Below, in pieces: positions 1 through 10,175 of a stretch of 64,000 bases of DNA. The DNA is from Rubrivivax sp. (GTDB lineage Bacteria; Pseudomonadota; Gammaproteobacteria; Burkholderiales; Burkholderiaceae), in the NCBI GenBank assembly GCA_016790225.1, contig JAEUOZ010000069.1, positions 1-64,000 on the forward strand, written 5' to 3'. A program made the translations under genes and the position numbers. The notes under the pieces were generated by a model. It was given only the letters and a program-made list of their open reading frames with translations. It did no database searches and had not been told where the DNA came from. Positions within the stretch are counted from its first letter, which is position 1. Every line of letters starts with the position of its first letter.

Positions 1-13
1 CAAAAAATATTGA

Positions 14-1069
14 ATGAAGGTGCACTCACTAAACCTCGACGGCTCCACCGGCGAAGGCGGCGGCCAGATCCTGCGCACGGGCCTCGCCCTGTCCATGGTC
101 ACCGGCCGCCCGCTGCACATCACCCGCATCCGTGCCGGGCGGCCCAAGCCGGGGCTGATGCGCCAGCACCTGGCCTGCGTGCAGGCGGCCGTGGCCGTGT
201 GCGGTGGGCGGGCTGAGGGGGCGGAGCTGAATTCGCAAACACTGCTGTTCACGCCCGGCGAAGTGCGATCGGGCGACTACCGTTTTCAGATTGCCACTGC
301 AGGCAGTTGCCTGCTGGTGCTGCAAACCGTGTTGCCCGCGCTGATGCTGGCCGAAGCCCCCAGCAAGGTCGAATTGATGGGCGGCACGCACAACCCGATG
401 GCGCCGCCGTTTGATTTTCTGGAGCGCGCCTTTGCCCCGCTGGTGCGGCGGCTGGGCGTGGGGCTGGAGCTGGATCTCAAACGCCGTGGCTTCTTTCCTG
501 CGGGCGGTGGCGAGCTGGTGGCGCACATCGCGCCCGACCCGCAGGCGCTGGCTCCGGTGGATGTGCAGGAGCGCGGACCGCTGCTCAACGCCTGGGGCGA
601 AGCGCTGGCGCCCGGCCTGGCACGCAGTATCGCGCCGCGTGAACTGGAGACGCTGGGCCAGCGCATGGGCTGGACGTTTGAGGCAGGCCAGCTGCGCCAG
701 CCCCCCACGCGCCAGAACGAAGGTCCAGGCAACGCGCTGCTGGCAACGCTGGAGCATGCCCATGTCACCGAAGTCTTTTGCCAGCTGGGCGAACGCAGCC
801 TGTCGGCCGAGCAAGTGGCCAAGCGCCTGGCGAATGAAATCCGTACCTACCAACGCAGCCACGGCGCGTTGGGCCCGCACCTGGCCGACCAATGGATGCT
901 GCCCCTTGCGCTGGCCGTGTGGCGCAGTGGCCGGGCCGCCAGCTACACCTGCACCGAGGTCACGCTGCACACAGCCACCAATGCGCAGACCATTGCACTG
1001 GGTTTGCCCCTGCAGGTGCGGATCATCCCGGTGGAACGGGCGATGCGGGTAGAGATTGCCCCAGCGTAG
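14..1069 (+). CDS. rtcA: RNA 3'-terminal phosphate cyclase
   Basis: RtcA converts an RNA 3'-phosphate to a 2',3'-cyclic phosphate using ATP through an enzyme-AMP intermediate. The 351-residue protein opens with the family motif GEGGGQILRT near residue 13 and ends with the conserved LHTATN segment. By position from the C-terminus, His319 matches the nucleotidyl-accepting histidine of E. coli RtcA. The length fits the family (about 340). The gene begins 13 bases from the window edge, so its upstream region and any rtcB or rtcR neighbour are out of view. The start at 14 precedes the first conserved residues by about a dozen codons and looks right. Confidence 0.93.
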   Translation: MKVHSLNLDGSTGEGGGQILRTGLALSMVTGRPLHITRIRAGRPKPGLMRQHLACVQAAVAVCGGRAEGAELNSQTLLFTPGEVRSGDYRFQIATAGSCLLVLQTVLPALMLAEAPSKVELMGGTHNPMAPPFDFLERAFAPLVRRLGVGLELDLKRRGFFPAGGGELVAHIAPDPQALAPVDVQERGPLLNAWGEALAPGLARSIAPRELETLGQRMGWTFEAGQLRQPPTRQNEGPGNALLATLEHAHVTEVFCQLGERSLSAEQVAKRLANEIRTYQRSHGALGPHLADQWMLPLALAVWRSGRAASYTCTEVTLHTATNAQTIALGLPLQVRIIPVERAMRVEIAPA

Positions 1070-1192
1070 CCTTGCCACACCCTGGTATCGGCCTGCACTC
1101 CTGACGCACAGGCATATCCATATCGCCATGGCGGTAGAACACCTGGTTCAAAATGCGGGCCACACCCCTTGTCGCATTTCACAGGAGACGCC

Positions 1193-2110
1193 ATGAAAGT
1201 TGAAAACGTTCTGCAAACCATTGGCAACACGCCGCACATCCGCATCAACCGCCTGTTTGGCGCGGGGGCCAATGTGTGGGTCAAGTCCGAGCGCGGCAAC
1301 CCCGGTGGCTCGATCAAGGACCGCATCGCGCTGGCCATGATTGAAGACGCCGAGAAATCGGGCGCGCTGCAGCCCGGCGGCACCATCATCGAGCCCACCA
1401 GCGGCAACACTGGCGTGGGCCTGGCCATGGTGGCGGCCGTCAAGGGCTACAAGCTCATCCTCGTGATGCCCGACAGCATGAGCATCGAGCGCCGCCGCCT
1501 GATGCTGGCCTACGGCGCCAGCTTCGACCTCACGCCGCGCGAGAAGGGCATGAAGGGCGCCATCGCCCGTGCCGAGGAACTCAAGGCCCAAACACCCGGC
1601 GCCTGGATTCCGCAGCAGTTCGAGAACCCGGCCAACATCGACGTGCACGTGCGCACCACGGCGCAGGAGATCCTGGCGGACTTTTCCGACGGGCTGGACG
1701 CGCTCATCACCGGCGTGGGCACGGGCGGCCACCTCACGGGTACGGCGCGCGTGCTCAAGGCCCGGTTCCCGCAGCTCAAGGTGTTTGCCGTCGAGCCCAC
1801 GCTCTCGCCCGTGATCTCGGGCGGCCAGCCCGCGCCCCACCCCATTCAGGGCATTGGCGCGGGCTTCATCCCCAAGAACCTGGACACCGGCCTGCTTGAT
1901 GGCGTGATCCAGGTCGATGCCGAAGCGGCACGCGAATTCGCCCGCCGCAGCGCACGCGAGGAAGGCTTGCTGGTGGGCATCTCCAGCGGCGCCACGCTGG
2001 CCGCCATCGCCGCCAAACTGCCCGAGCTGCCGGCAGGTGCCCGGGTGCTGGGTTTCAACTACGACACGGGTGAGCGCTACCTGTCGGTGGAAGGTTTCCT
2101 GCCGACCTGA
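1193..2110 (+). CDS. cysK: Cysteine synthase (O-acetylserine sulfhydrylase)
   Basis: This PLP enzyme makes cysteine from O-acetylserine and sulfide. The 305-residue protein carries the PLP lysine in GGSIKDR (Lys42), the substrate loop TSGNTG and a glycine-rich phosphate-binding segment ([10 protein letters not shown]). I chose the ATG at 1193 over an in-frame ATG at 1169 because AGGAG lies 5-10 bases upstream and the family N-terminus starts at [11 protein letters not shown]. CysK and CysM are hard to separate by eye; length and the absence of a CysM-type extension favour CysK. It stands alone, with a hairpin just downstream. Confidence 0.9.
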   Translation: MKVENVLQTIGNTPHIRINRLFGAGANVWVKSERGNPGGSIKDRIALAMIEDAEKSGALQPGGTIIEPTSGNTGVGLAMVAAVKGYKLILVMPDSMSIERRRLMLAYGASFDLTPREKGMKGAIARAEELKAQTPGAWIPQQFENPANIDVHVRTTAQEILADFSDGLDALITGVGTGGHLTGTARVLKARFPQLKVFAVEPTLSPVISGGQPAPHPIQGIGAGFIPKNLDTGLLDGVIQVDAEAAREFARRSAREEGLLVGISSGATLAAIAAKLPELPAGARVLGFNYDTGERYLSVEGFLPT

Positions 2111-2118
2111 ACAGGCCC

Positions 2119-2140
2119 GGAGCGCGGGCGTCCGCGCTCC
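2119..2140 (+). terminator. Hairpin downstream of cysK
   Basis: A perfect 9-bp stem with a 4-nt loop lies 8 bases after the cysteine synthase stop codon. No T-run follows on the plus strand, so it is a weak or factor-assisted terminator at best. Confidence 0.4.
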
Positions 2141-2212
2141 CAAAATTCCTCCGGTCGGTAAAATTCGCGTCTCCGCATTGCCCTTGCCCGATCACCACGG
2201 GCCCGCAAGACC

Positions 2213-3946
2213 ATGATCCGTCTCTCTGAAATCCGGCTGCCGCTGGGCGCGCTGCCCACCGACCCCGAAACCCACCCCGAGGCTGCGCTGCGCGCCGCTG
2301 CCGCTCAGGCGCTGGGCATCGCGCCCGCCGGCATCGCCCACGTCCACGTCTTCAAGCGCAGCTTCGATGCGCGCAAGGCCGACCTGCTGGCGGTCTATAT
2401 CGTCGATATCACCCTCGCCGAGCCTGCCCAGGAAGCCGCGCTGCTGGCACGGCACGCGGGCAATCCCCACATCCAGCCCACCCCCGACATGGCCTGGCGC
2501 CCGGTGGGCCAGGCTCCGGCCGGGCTGCGCGAGCGCCCGGTGGTGGTGGGTTTCGGGCCCTGCGGCATCTTCGCGGCGCTGGTGCTGGCGCAGATGGGCC
2601 TGCGGCCCATCGTGCTGGAGCGCGGCAAGACGGTGCGCGAGCGCACCAAGGACACCTGGGGCCTGTGGCGCAGGCGCGAGTTGAACCCCGAGAGCAATGT
2701 GCAGTTCGGCGAAGGCGGCGCGGGCACCTTCTCCGACGGCAAGCTCTACAGCCAGATCAAGGACCCGCGCCACCTGGGCCGCAAGGTGATGGAGGAGTTC
2801 GTGCAGGCCGGCGCACCGCCCGAGATCCTGTACGTGGCGCACCCGCACATCGGCACCTTCAAGCTCGTCAAGGTGGTCGAGACGCTGCGCGAGCAGATCA
2901 TCGCGCTGGGCGGCGAAGTACGCTTCCAGCAGCGCGTGACCGACGTGCTCATCGAGCAGGATACCGCCGGCCAGCGCCAGCTGCGCGGCCTGCGCGTGCT
3001 CGACCAGGCCACGGGCCAGACCCACGAGCTGGAGGCGCGCCATGTGGTGATGGCGCTGGGCCACAGCTCGCGCGACACCTTCGCCATGCTGCATGAGCGC
3101 GGCGTGCACATGCAGGCCAAGCCGTTCTCGGTGGGCTTCCGCATCGAGCACCCGCAGGGCGTGATCGACCGCGCGCGCTGGGGCCGCCACGCCGGCCACC
3201 CGCTGCTGGGCGCGGCCGACTACAAGCTGGTGCACCACGCCAGCAACGGCCGCACGGCCTACAGCTTCTGCATGTGCCCCGGCGGCACCGTGGTGGCCGC
3301 CACCAGCGAACCCGGCCGCGTGGTGACCAACGGCATGAGCCAGTATTCGCGCAACGAGCGCAACGCCAACGCGGGCATGGTGGTGGGCATTGATCCGCAG
3401 GACTACCCCACCGACCCCGCCGCGTTCGAGGCCCAGCTCGGCGCCACGCACGGCGTGGAGGCCTTGAAGGACGGTGAGCACCACCCGCTCGCAGGCATCG
3501 TGCTGCAGCGCCAGCTGGAAGCCAACGCCTACGTACTGGGCGGCGGCGACTACAACGCGCCGGGGCAGCTCGTGGGCGACTTCATCGCGGGTCGCGCCTC
3601 CAAGGCGCTGGGCAGCGTGGAGCCCTCGTACAAGCCCGGCGTGACGCCCTGCGACCTGCGCGCGGCCCTGCCTGATTACGCCACCGAGGCGCTGCGCGAG
3701 GCGCTGCCCGCCTTCGGCCGCAAGATCAAGGGCTTCGACATGCACGACGCCGTGCTCACCGGCGTGGAAACGCGCACCTCGTCACCGCTCAAGATCGGCC
3801 GGGGCGAGGACTTCCAGAGCCTCAACACCGCCGGCCTGTACCCGGCGGGCGAAGGCGCGAGCTATGCGGGGGGCATCCTCTCGGCCGGCGTGGACGGCAT
3901 CAAGGTGGGCGAGGCCGTGGCGCGCAGCATTCTGACAACCCCCTGA
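2213..3946 (+). CDS. NAD(P)/FAD-dependent oxidoreductase (COG2509-like)
   Basis: This 577-residue flavoprotein resembles the uncharacterised FAD-dependent dehydrogenases of COG2509. An alpha/beta N-terminal domain of about 100 residues is followed by the FAD-binding Rossmann motif VVVGFGPCGIFAA (residues 111-123). A second conserved block, QFGEGGAGTFSDGKLYS, lies near residue 165. The C-terminal block LYPAGEGASYAGGI is typical of the FAD-binding closure in this superfamily. The physiological substrate is unknown. The ATG at 2213 has only a weak ribosome site, but no alternative start sits before the conserved N-terminal domain. Confidence 0.85.
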   Translation: MIRLSEIRLPLGALPTDPETHPEAALRAAAAQALGIAPAGIAHVHVFKRSFDARKADLLAVYIVDITLAEPAQEAALLARHAGNPHIQPTPDMAWRPVGQAPAGLRERPVVVGFGPCGIFAALVLAQMGLRPIVLERGKTVRERTKDTWGLWRRRELNPESNVQFGEGGAGTFSDGKLYSQIKDPRHLGRKVMEEFVQAGAPPEILYVAHPHIGTFKLVKVVETLREQIIALGGEVRFQQRVTDVLIEQDTAGQRQLRGLRVLDQATGQTHELEARHVVMALGHSSRDTFAMLHERGVHMQAKPFSVGFRIEHPQGVIDRARWGRHAGHPLLGAADYKLVHHASNGRTAYSFCMCPGGTVVAATSEPGRVVTNGMSQYSRNERNANAGMVVGIDPQDYPTDPAAFEAQLGATHGVEALKDGEHHPLAGIVLQRQLEANAYVLGGGDYNAPGQLVGDFIAGRASKALGSVEPSYKPGVTPCDLRAALPDYATEALREALPAFGRKIKGFDMHDAVLTGVETRTSSPLKIGRGEDFQSLNTAGLYPAGEGASYAGGILSAGVDGIKVGEAVARSILTTP

Positions 3947-4070
3947 GCGGCTGCGCCGGGAAGGGGGACGCCACCAGCGCCTGGGCTCGGAGCACTGGCG
4001 GCCCTTGCGCGGTGGCCGCTGGCCTGGGCCGCGCCAGTAGCATTCGCTGCAGGAGGTGCGAAGCGCCAAG

Positions 4071-4104
4071 CAAAAGCGCCAGGGGCCGAAGCCACCTGGC
4101 GCTT
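4071..4104 (-). terminator. Rho-independent terminator of htpX
   Basis: A 10-bp perfect stem (4074-4083 with 4095-4104) and 11-nt loop is followed on the minus strand by a TTTT tract (4075-4072). It lies about 30 bases beyond the htpX stop codon, in the right orientation to end that transcript. Confidence 0.75.
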
Positions 4105-4133
4105 GTTGGGGTATCGGAGCGGCCGGGCCGCCA

Positions 4134-5015
4134 TCAACCCTGGTTCTGCATGTTCTGCAAGGCCGCAATGCGCTCTTCGATGGGCGGGTGGGTGCTGAAC
4201 AGTTTGCCAATGCCCCCGGCAATACCCATGGCAGCCATGCTATTGGGCAGCTCCTGCGTGTGCACGCCACCCAGGCGGGCCAGGGCATTGATCATGGGTT
4301 GGCGGCGGCCCATGAGCTGGGCGGCACCGGCGTCGGCACGGAATTCGCGCTGGCGCGAGAACCAGGCCACGATGATGGCTGCCAGGAAACCAAGCACGAT
4401 GTCCAGCACGATGGTCGTGACCATGTAGCCGATGCCGGGGCCGGAGCTGTTCTCGTCGTTCTTGCGCAGAAAGCTGTCCACGGCATAGCCAATCACGCGC
4501 GAGAGGAACACCACGAAGGTGTTCATCACACCCTGGATCAGCGTCATGGTGACCATGTCGCCGTTGGCGATGTGCGCTACCTCGTGGCCGATGACGGCCT
4601 CGACTTCCTCGTGCGTCATGTTCTGCAGCAGGCCGGTGGACACCGCCACCAGGGCCGAGTTCTTGAACGCACCGGTGGCAAAGGCGTTGGGGTCGCCCTC
4701 GAAGATGCCGACCTCGGGCATGCCGATGCCTGCCTTGTCGGCAAACTTGCGCACGGTCTCGACGATCCAGGCCTCATCGGCAGAGCGCGTGCCGTCAATG
4801 ATCTGCACCCCGGCGCTCCACTTGGCCATGGGCTTGCTCATGAGCAGCGAGATGATGGCGCCGCCAAAACCCATGATGAAGGCGAAACCCAGCAGCGCGC
4901 CAAGGTTCAGCCCGTTGGCGGTGAGATAGCGGTTCACGCCGAGCAGGCTGGCCACGATGCCAAGCACGGCCACCACGGCGATGTTGGTCAGCAGGAACAG
5001 GATGATGCGTTTCAT
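4134..5015 (-). CDS. htpX: Membrane zinc metalloprotease HtpX
   Basis: HtpX is an inner-membrane M48 protease that degrades misfolded membrane proteins alongside FtsH. The 293-residue protein has two N-terminal membrane helices (about 4-25 and 37-58), the zinc site HEVAH (His144, Glu145, His148) and a third ligand Glu224 in the REFRAD motif. Two more hydrophobic segments lie at 155-180 and 198-220. Start 5015 (MKRIILF) is preferred over an in-frame ATG four codons upstream because it matches the family N-terminus. It is monocistronic and convergent with the FAD oxidoreductase gene. Confidence 0.93.
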   Translation of the reverse strand: MKRIILFLLTNIAVVAVLGIVASLLGVNRYLTANGLNLGALLGFAFIMGFGGAIISLLMSKPMAKWSAGVQIIDGTRSADEAWIVETVRKFADKAGIGMPEVGIFEGDPNAFATGAFKNSALVAVSTGLLQNMTHEEVEAVIGHEVAHIANGDMVTMTLIQGVMNTFVVFLSRVIGYAVDSFLRKNDENSSGPGIGYMVTTIVLDIVLGFLAAIIVAWFSRQREFRADAGAAQLMGRRQPMINALARLGGVHTQELPNSMAAMGIAGGIGKLFSTHPPIEERIAALQNMQNQG

Positions 5016-5176
5016 GGTGCTCCACAAAAAAGTGGTCGGTTGTCGGAACTGGATGGATCACATGGGGGTGGCCCGGCAATCCTTCAAGCCGCGCCGGACA
5101 AAGCCCGGAGCGCGGCTTATTAGAGACCCATCATAAAAGGAAAGGTTCGCCCAGGTAGGCCTGAGGATTTCAGTTT

Positions 5177-5193
5177 GCTATAAATTTTATAGC
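5177..5193. repeat. AT-rich palindrome, probable relic of a Comamonadaceae intergenic repeat
   Basis: A perfect 17-bp palindrome (8-bp arms around a central T) sits in an unusually AT-rich island between htpX and pyrC, followed by TTGCGCTTAT. From memory, sequences of this form (TATAGCTRCTTGCGCTTAT...) are scattered through Comamonadaceae genomes as intergenic repeats. Only part of the usual element remains. It may also lie within the htpX promoter region. Confidence 0.4.
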
Positions 5194-5233
5194 TACTTGC
5201 GCTTATAAAAAGGGCGCCACAGCGTGATTTCGT

Positions 5234-6280
5234 TTAAACCTGAACACATTTCCAGGGCAGCGCCTCTCCGGCACGCAGCGGCTTGAGTTCGGCCTCGCCG
5301 AAGGCGAAATGCTCGGGGGGCATCCAGCTTTCGCGGCGCAGGGTGAGGGTGCCGCTGTTGCGCGGCAGGCCGTAGAAGTCCGGGCCGTGGAAGCTGGCGA
5401 AACCTTCCAGCTTGTCGAGCGCCCCAGCGTTGTCGAAGGCCTCGGCGTACATCTCCATGGCCGCATGGGCCGTGTAGCAACCCGCGCAGCCGCTGGCGTG
5501 CTCCTTGAGGTGCGCAGGGTGCGGCGCGCTGTCGGTGCCCAGGAAGAACTTGGGGCTGCCGCTGGTAGCGGCCTGCACCAGCGCCTGGCGGTGCGTTTCG
5601 CGCTTGAGCACCGGCAGGCAGTAGTAGTGCGGGCGGATGCCGCCGGTGAAGATGGCGTTGCGGTTGTAGAGCAGGTGGTGCGCGGTGAGCGTGGCCGCGG
5701 TGAAGCGGTCTGCCTCCTGCACGTACTGCGCGGCTTCCTTGGTGGTGATGTGCTCGAAAACGATCTTCAGCTCGGGGAAGTCGCGGCGCAGCGGGATGAG
5801 TTGTTGCTCGATGAACGCGGCCTCGCGGTCGAACAGGTCGATGTCGGGGCTGGTCACTTCGCCGTGCACCAGCAACAGCAGGCCGGCCTTCTGCATGGCT
5901 TCGAGCGTCTTGTAGGTCTTGCGCAGGTCGGTCACGCCCGCATCGCTGTTGGTGGTGGCGCCTGCGGGATACAGCTTGGCGGCGACGACGCCCGCGTCCT
6001 TGGCGCGCGCGATTTCTTCGGGCGGCAGGTTGTCGGTAAGGTAGAGCGTCATCAGCGGCTCGAACGCCACGCCCTGCGGCACGGCCGCCAGGATGCGCTG
6101 CTTGTACTCCAGCGCCTGCTGCGCCGTGGTCACGGGCGGGCGCAGGTTGGGCATGATGATGGCGCGGCCGAACTGGGCGGCGGTGTGCGGCACCACGGTG
6201 TGCAGCGGCGCACCGTCGCGCACATGCAGATGCCAGTCGTCGGGGCGGGTGATCGTGAGGGTGTTTGGGGCAGCGGTCAT
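5234..6280 (-). CDS. pyrC: Dihydroorotase
   Basis: PyrC closes N-carbamoyl-aspartate to dihydroorotate in pyrimidine synthesis. The 348-residue protein matches the usual class II length. It has the zinc motif HLH (residues 17-19) in [11 protein letters not shown], the carboxylated lysine in AAKLYPAG, and later conserved histidines in FEHITT and DSAPH. ATG 6280 gives the standard N-terminus; an in-frame ATG at 6289 would add three residues and cannot be excluded. Neither has a strong ribosome site. Confidence 0.93.
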   Translation of the reverse strand: MTAAPNTLTITRPDDWHLHVRDGAPLHTVVPHTAAQFGRAIIMPNLRPPVTTAQQALEYKQRILAAVPQGVAFEPLMTLYLTDNLPPEEIARAKDAGVVAAKLYPAGATTNSDAGVTDLRKTYKTLEAMQKAGLLLLVHGEVTSPDIDLFDREAAFIEQQLIPLRRDFPELKIVFEHITTKEAAQYVQEADRFTAATLTAHHLLYNRNAIFTGGIRPHYYCLPVLKRETHRQALVQAATSGSPKFFLGTDSAPHPAHLKEHASGCAGCYTAHAAMEMYAEAFDNAGALDKLEGFASFHGPDFYGLPRNSGTLTLRRESWMPPEHFAFGEAELKPLRAGEALPWKCVQV

Positions 6281-6351
6281 GTCTGCCATTGTCCCATCAC
6301 TGCCCCCGCCATGGCATCTGGCGGGGCCGCCATGCGTCGCTCGGGTCGGGC

Positions 6352-6543
6352 CTATTCGGGGTCGAACCCGGCCAGATCCAGGGCTTCGCGCAGCGAATCG
6401 AGCGCGTCGCGCACGAGGAAGGTTTCCGCATCGTCGCGGGAGCATGCCCGGATGGCCTCATGGCTGATGCGCTTGACGAACTGCGCCAGCGCCTGGGCAT
6501 TTTCGGGCGTGAGTTCGGCGGTGATGACCACGGGTTGCGACAT
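6352..6543 (-). CDS. Small conserved hypothetical protein (63 aa)
   Basis: A 63-residue soluble acidic protein begins [11 protein letters not shown] and contains the phrase [12 protein letters not shown]. It resembles short betaproteobacterial proteins of unknown function (DUF7706-type, from memory). It is not a fragment of a larger recognisable protein. It lies between pyrC and the glt operon on the same strand, 71 bases upstream of pyrC, so co-transcription with pyrC is likely. The start follows a weak purine-rich site. No function is proposed. Confidence 0.6.
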   Translation of the reverse strand: MSQPVVITAELTPENAQALAQFVKRISHEAIRACSRDDAETFLVRDALDSLREALDLAGFDPE

Positions 6544-6610
6544 ATTCAAGTTCTCGTTCTGGCCCGGAGGCCTATGCCGGGAGATTCCGGCCCCGCACAT
6601 CTTACTGGCC

Positions 6611-6639
6611 CAAAACACAGCGGCACCCGAAGGTGCCGC
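6611..6639 (-). terminator. Rho-independent terminator of the glt operon
   Basis: An 8-bp perfect stem GCGGCACC/GGTGCCGC with a stable tetraloop (6620-6639) is followed on the minus strand by TGTGTTTT. It lies about 20 bases after the gltL stop and fits as the end of the gltIJKL transcript. Confidence 0.8.
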
Positions 6640-6659
6640 CGGAGCATGGTGCCAGGTGC

Positions 6660-7397
6660 TCAGTGCTGCAGGATCTTGTTGAGGAAGTCCTTGGTGCGCG
6701 GCTGGCGCGCGTCGGGGTTGCCGAAGAACTCCTCCTTGGAGCAGTCCTCCAGAATCTTCCCGCCCACGTCCATGAAGATCACCCGGTTGCTCACGCGCTT
6801 GGCAAAGCCCATTTCGTGCGTCACGCACATCATGGTCATGCCCTCGTTGGCCAGACCCACCATCACGTCCAGCACTTCGCCCACCATCTCGGGGTCGAGC
6901 GCGGAGGTGGGTTCGTCGAACAGCATGACGATGGGGTCCATGCTCAGTGCACGGGCAATCGCCACGCGCTGCTGCTGACCACCCGAGAGCTGGCCGGGGA
7001 ACTTGTCCTTGTGGGCGATCAGGCCCACGCGCTCCAGCATCTTGAGGCCGCGCTTCTTGGCGTCGTCGGCACTGCGGCCCAGCACCTTGATCTGCGCGAT
7101 GGTGAGGTTGTCCGTCACCGACAGGTGGGGAAACAGCTCGAAGTGCTGGAACACCATGCCCACGCGCGAGCGCAGCTTGGGCAGGTCGGTCTTGGGGTCA
7201 TGGATGGCCGTGCCGTCAACCCAGATCTCGCCCTTCTGGATGGGTTCGAGCGCGTTGATGGTCTTGATGAGCGTGGACTTGCCCGAGCCCGACGGGCCGC
7301 ACACCACCACCACCTCGCCCTTGCTGATGCGGGTGGAACAGTCGTTGAGCACCTGGAAGGAGCCGTACCACTTGGAAACGTTCTTGAGTTCGATCAT
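6660..7397 (-). CDS. gltL: Glutamate/aspartate ABC transporter ATPase
   Basis: This is the cytoplasmic ATPase of a polar amino-acid ABC importer. The 245-residue protein shows the Walker A motif GPSGSGKST, the signature LSGGQQQR, Walker [13 protein letters not shown] and the switch histidine in VTHEM. Overall identity to E. coli GltL-type proteins looks very high. It is the last gene of the operon gltI-gltJ-gltK-gltL on the minus strand, 26 bases after gltK, and is followed by a clear terminator. Confidence 0.93.
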   Translation of the reverse strand: MIELKNVSKWYGSFQVLNDCSTRISKGEVVVVCGPSGSGKSTLIKTINALEPIQKGEIWVDGTAIHDPKTDLPKLRSRVGMVFQHFELFPHLSVTDNLTIAQIKVLGRSADDAKKRGLKMLERVGLIAHKDKFPGQLSGGQQQRVAIARALSMDPIVMLFDEPTSALDPEMVGEVLDVMVGLANEGMTMMCVTHEMGFAKRVSNRVIFMDVGGKILEDCSKEEFFGNPDARQPRTKDFLNKILQH

Positions 7398-7423
7398 TGT
7401 TGAAATTCCTCACGCGGTGGCCA

Positions 7424-8089
7424 TCAGCGGATGATGGCGATCTTTTGGTGCAGTCGCTTGACCGTCCAGGACAGGGCGTAGCAAATGATGAAGTAGAGCA
7501 CCGCCGCCGCCAGATAGGCTTCGATGGGGCGCCCGAAGTTCTTGCCAGCCACCTCGAAGCCCTTGAGCATGTCGTAGGCGCCGATGGCATAGACCAGCGA
7601 GGTGTCCTGGACCAGGATGATGGTCTGCGTCAGCAGCACCGGCAGCATGTTGCGGAAGGCCTGCGGCAGCACGATCAGCTGCGTGGTCTGGCGGTAGGTC
7701 ATGCCCACCGCATAGCCCGCGTAGACCTGACCCTTGGGCACGCTCTGGATGCCCGCGCGCATGATCTCGGAGTAGTAGGCCGCCTCGAACAGCGTGAAGG
7801 TGATCAGGGCCGAGGCCTGCGCGCCGATGGGCTGCCCGATGAGAAACGGGATCAGCAGGAAGAACCACATGATCACCATCACCAGCGGGATGGAACGCAG
7901 CGTGTCCACATAGAGCGCGGCCGGCACTTCCAGCCACTTCTTGCCGGACAGCCGCATCAGCGCCAGCACGGTGCCCAGCGCGATGCCGCCCACCATGGCC
8001 ACGAGCGTGAGCTGGATCGAGAAGATGAAGCCGCTGGCCACATAGGACCGGATGACTTCCCAGGTGAGGAAGGAGAAATCGAGATTCAT
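7424..8089 (-). CDS. gltK: Glutamate/aspartate ABC transporter permease GltK
   Basis: One of two paired permeases of the importer. The 221-residue protein has about five membrane helices and the cytoplasmic EAA-type loop (EAAYYSEIMRAGIQSV) that docks on the ATPase. It follows gltJ with one base between stop and start, so translation is probably coupled. The order and lengths match the E. coli glt operon. Confidence 0.9.
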   Translation of the reverse strand: MNLDFSFLTWEVIRSYVASGFIFSIQLTLVAMVGGIALGTVLALMRLSGKKWLEVPAALYVDTLRSIPLVMVIMWFFLLIPFLIGQPIGAQASALITFTLFEAAYYSEIMRAGIQSVPKGQVYAGYAVGMTYRQTTQLIVLPQAFRNMLPVLLTQTIILVQDTSLVYAIGAYDMLKGFEVAGKNFGRPIEAYLAAAVLYFIICYALSWTVKRLHQKIAIIR

Positions 8090-8090
8090 C

Positions 8091-8834
8091 TCATTTCCCC
8101 CCGATCATGCCGGGCACGCGCACCTTGACCTCGACCCACTTCATCACCCGGTTGATGGCGAAGGCGGACAGAAAGTAGGCCAGCGTGACCGCCAGGAACA
8201 TCACCACCGGCTGGGAGGTCTCTTCACCCGCCTGCCGCGCGAACATGGTGAGCTCCGGGACGCTGACCGCGAAGGCCACCGAGGAGTTCTTGACGATGTT
8301 CATGCTCTCGCTCGTCAGCGGTGGAATGACGATGCGAAAGGCCATCGGCAGCAGCACGTAGCGGTAGGTCTGGGGCAGCGTGAAACCCATCGCCTGGCCG
8401 GCGTAGCGCTGGCCCTTGGGCAGGGCCTGGATGCCGGCGCGGACCTGCTCGGAGATGCGCGAAGAGGTGAACAGCCCCAGGCCGATGAAGGCCAGGATGA
8501 ACGCGGGCAGCCCCTTGAGCGCTGGCACCAGCTCGGGCACCACGAAGTACCAGAGGAAGAGCTGCACGATCAGCGGCACGTTGCGGAAGACTTCCGTCCA
8601 GGCGTCGCCGATCAGCACCAGGGCGCGGTGCGGCGTGGTGCGCAGGATCCCCATCAGCACGCCGAAGAACAGCGCCACGAGCAGCGCGAGCCCGGCGAGC
8701 GCCAGCGCCGTGCCCCAGCCCGTGAAGAGCCAGTGCAGATAGGTCGTATCGCCAGCTGCTGATTTCAGGCAGTTGGCAACCCACTCCTTCTCGATCGTGT
8801 CGCGGCAGAAGGTATCGATGCCGAAGATCGCCAC
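8091..8834 (-). CDS. gltJ: Glutamate/aspartate ABC transporter permease GltJ
   Basis: Partner permease of GltK. I place the start at the GTG at 8834 because AAGGAG lies just upstream and the resulting N-terminus (MAIFGIDTFCRDT) matches GltJ proteins; the longer open frame to 8885 has no ribosome site. The 247-residue product has several membrane helices and the permease loop SSRISEQVRAGIQALP. The periplasmic stretch after the N-terminus is usual for GltJ. It lies 148 bases after gltI. Confidence 0.9.
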   Translation of the reverse strand: MAIFGIDTFCRDTIEKEWVANCLKSAAGDTTYLHWLFTGWGTALALAGLALLVALFFGVLMGILRTTPHRALVLIGDAWTEVFRNVPLIVQLFLWYFVVPELVPALKGLPAFILAFIGLGLFTSSRISEQVRAGIQALPKGQRYAGQAMGFTLPQTYRYVLLPMAFRIVIPPLTSESMNIVKNSSVAFAVSVPELTMFARQAGEETSQPVVMFLAVTLAYFLSAFAINRVMKWVEVKVRVPGMIGGK

Positions 8835-8982
8835 GCTCGCTCCTTGTTGTTGTGCGGCCGGGCCAAGGCCCGGACCGGGAAGCAAGAACGCGCGGCGCAG
8901 TCCCCCTGCCGTCCGCGCGTTCCGTGCAATGTAGCGCCGCCCCTCGGCCTGCAGCCCTGGGGCTTACCGCATGGGCGCCGGT

Positions 8983-9873
8983 TTACTTCTTCGCAAACTC
9001 TTCCAGCGGCTTGTCCGTCGGGTTGGCCCAGGCCGCCTTGGTGGCCTCGCTGGCCGGCAGGCCCACGCGGGTGTTGGTCGGCGGGATCGGCTGCATGAAC
9101 CACTTGTCGTACAGCTTGGCGATGTCCCCGCTCTTCATCATGGCCTTGATGCTGTCGTCGACCGCCTTCTTGAACGTGGGATCGTCCTTGCGCATCATGA
9201 TCGCGATCGGCTCGACGGACAGCACTTCGCCGACGATGCGGAAGTCAGCCGGCGTCTTGGAGCGCGCGATGTTGCCGGCCAGGATCTGGCCGTCCATCAC
9301 GAAGGCATCGGCGCGGCCCGATTCCAGCAGCAGGAAGCTGTCGGCGTGATCCTTGCCGAACACTTCGTCGAAGTTGACGTTGGCGGCCCGCTCGTGGCGG
9401 CGCAGCAGCTGCACCGAGGTGGTGCCGGTGGTGGTGGCCACCTTCTTGCCGGCCAGCTGCGCAATCGAGGTGATGCCGGAATTGGCCTTCACGGCGATGC
9501 GCACTTCTTCCACATAGGTGTTCACCGCAAAGGCCACGTCCTTCTGGCGCGTGGCATTGTTGGTGGTGGAGCCGCATTCGATGTCCACGGTGCCGTTCTG
9601 CACCAGCGGGATGCGGTTCTGCGAGGTGACCGGCAGGAACTTGACGTCCAGCTTGGCCAGGCCCAGCTGCTTCTGCACATCGGCCAGCACGCGCTGGCAG
9701 ACCTCGACGTGGAAGCCGGCGTACTTGCCGTCGCCCAGCGTGTACGACAGGGCGCCGGACGACTCGCGCACACCCATGGTGACGGCGCCGTCCTTCTTGA
9801 TCTTGTCCAGGGTCTGCGCCTGGGCAGACAGGGCGGCGCCCAGGACGGCCACAGCCAAGAGGGTCTTCTTCAT
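8983..9873 (-). CDS. gltI: Glutamate/aspartate periplasmic binding protein
   Basis: This is the periplasmic receptor that delivers glutamate or aspartate to GltJK. The 296-residue precursor begins MKKTLLAVAVLGAALSAQAQ, a clear Sec signal peptide cleaved near residue 20. It carries the SBP family 3 pattern, including the ECGSTTNN segment seen in glutamate-binding members. ATG 9873 is supported by GGAG eight bases upstream; an in-frame upstream ATG would put 35 unrelated residues before the signal. It is first in the operon, as in E. coli. Confidence 0.92.
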   Translation of the reverse strand: MKKTLLAVAVLGAALSAQAQTLDKIKKDGAVTMGVRESSGALSYTLGDGKYAGFHVEVCQRVLADVQKQLGLAKLDVKFLPVTSQNRIPLVQNGTVDIECGSTTNNATRQKDVAFAVNTYVEEVRIAVKANSGITSIAQLAGKKVATTTGTTSVQLLRRHERAANVNFDEVFGKDHADSFLLLESGRADAFVMDGQILAGNIARSKTPADFRIVGEVLSVEPIAIMMRKDDPTFKKAVDDSIKAMMKSGDIAKLYDKWFMQPIPPTNTRVGLPASEATKAAWANPTDKPLEEFAKK

Positions 9874-10175
9874 GAGTTCTCCAGAGTTGTCCCCGAAAGG
9901 GGTTGGGGGACCGGTGGGGGTGGGTGGACGCAAGATACGGGCGATCGCCTGCTGCATGCGCTGAGCCTGCGAAGGCACCGATGCAGCCTTCCGAGCCGGG
10001 CAGAGTGTAGAAACGGACGACGGGTGCCGTCTCTATGACTTCTACGTAGCATCAGCCCATGCGCTGCCAGCATGAAACGCGCCAGAGGCCGGTGCGGAGG
10101 ACGCCTGAGGAGCGCAGGTTTTCCCTGATCTCGGCGGCGGCCGCGCCGCTTCGGCCCGGTGACGGCCGCGCCGTT
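9874..10175. other. Intergenic region upstream of gltI (302 bp)
   Basis: This gap separates gltI from the end of the Nudix gene and must hold the glt operon promoter. I see no convincing -35/-10 pair, no strong palindrome and no hidden reading frame. Open frames on either strand here lack ribosome sites and family-like sequence. Confidence 0.5.
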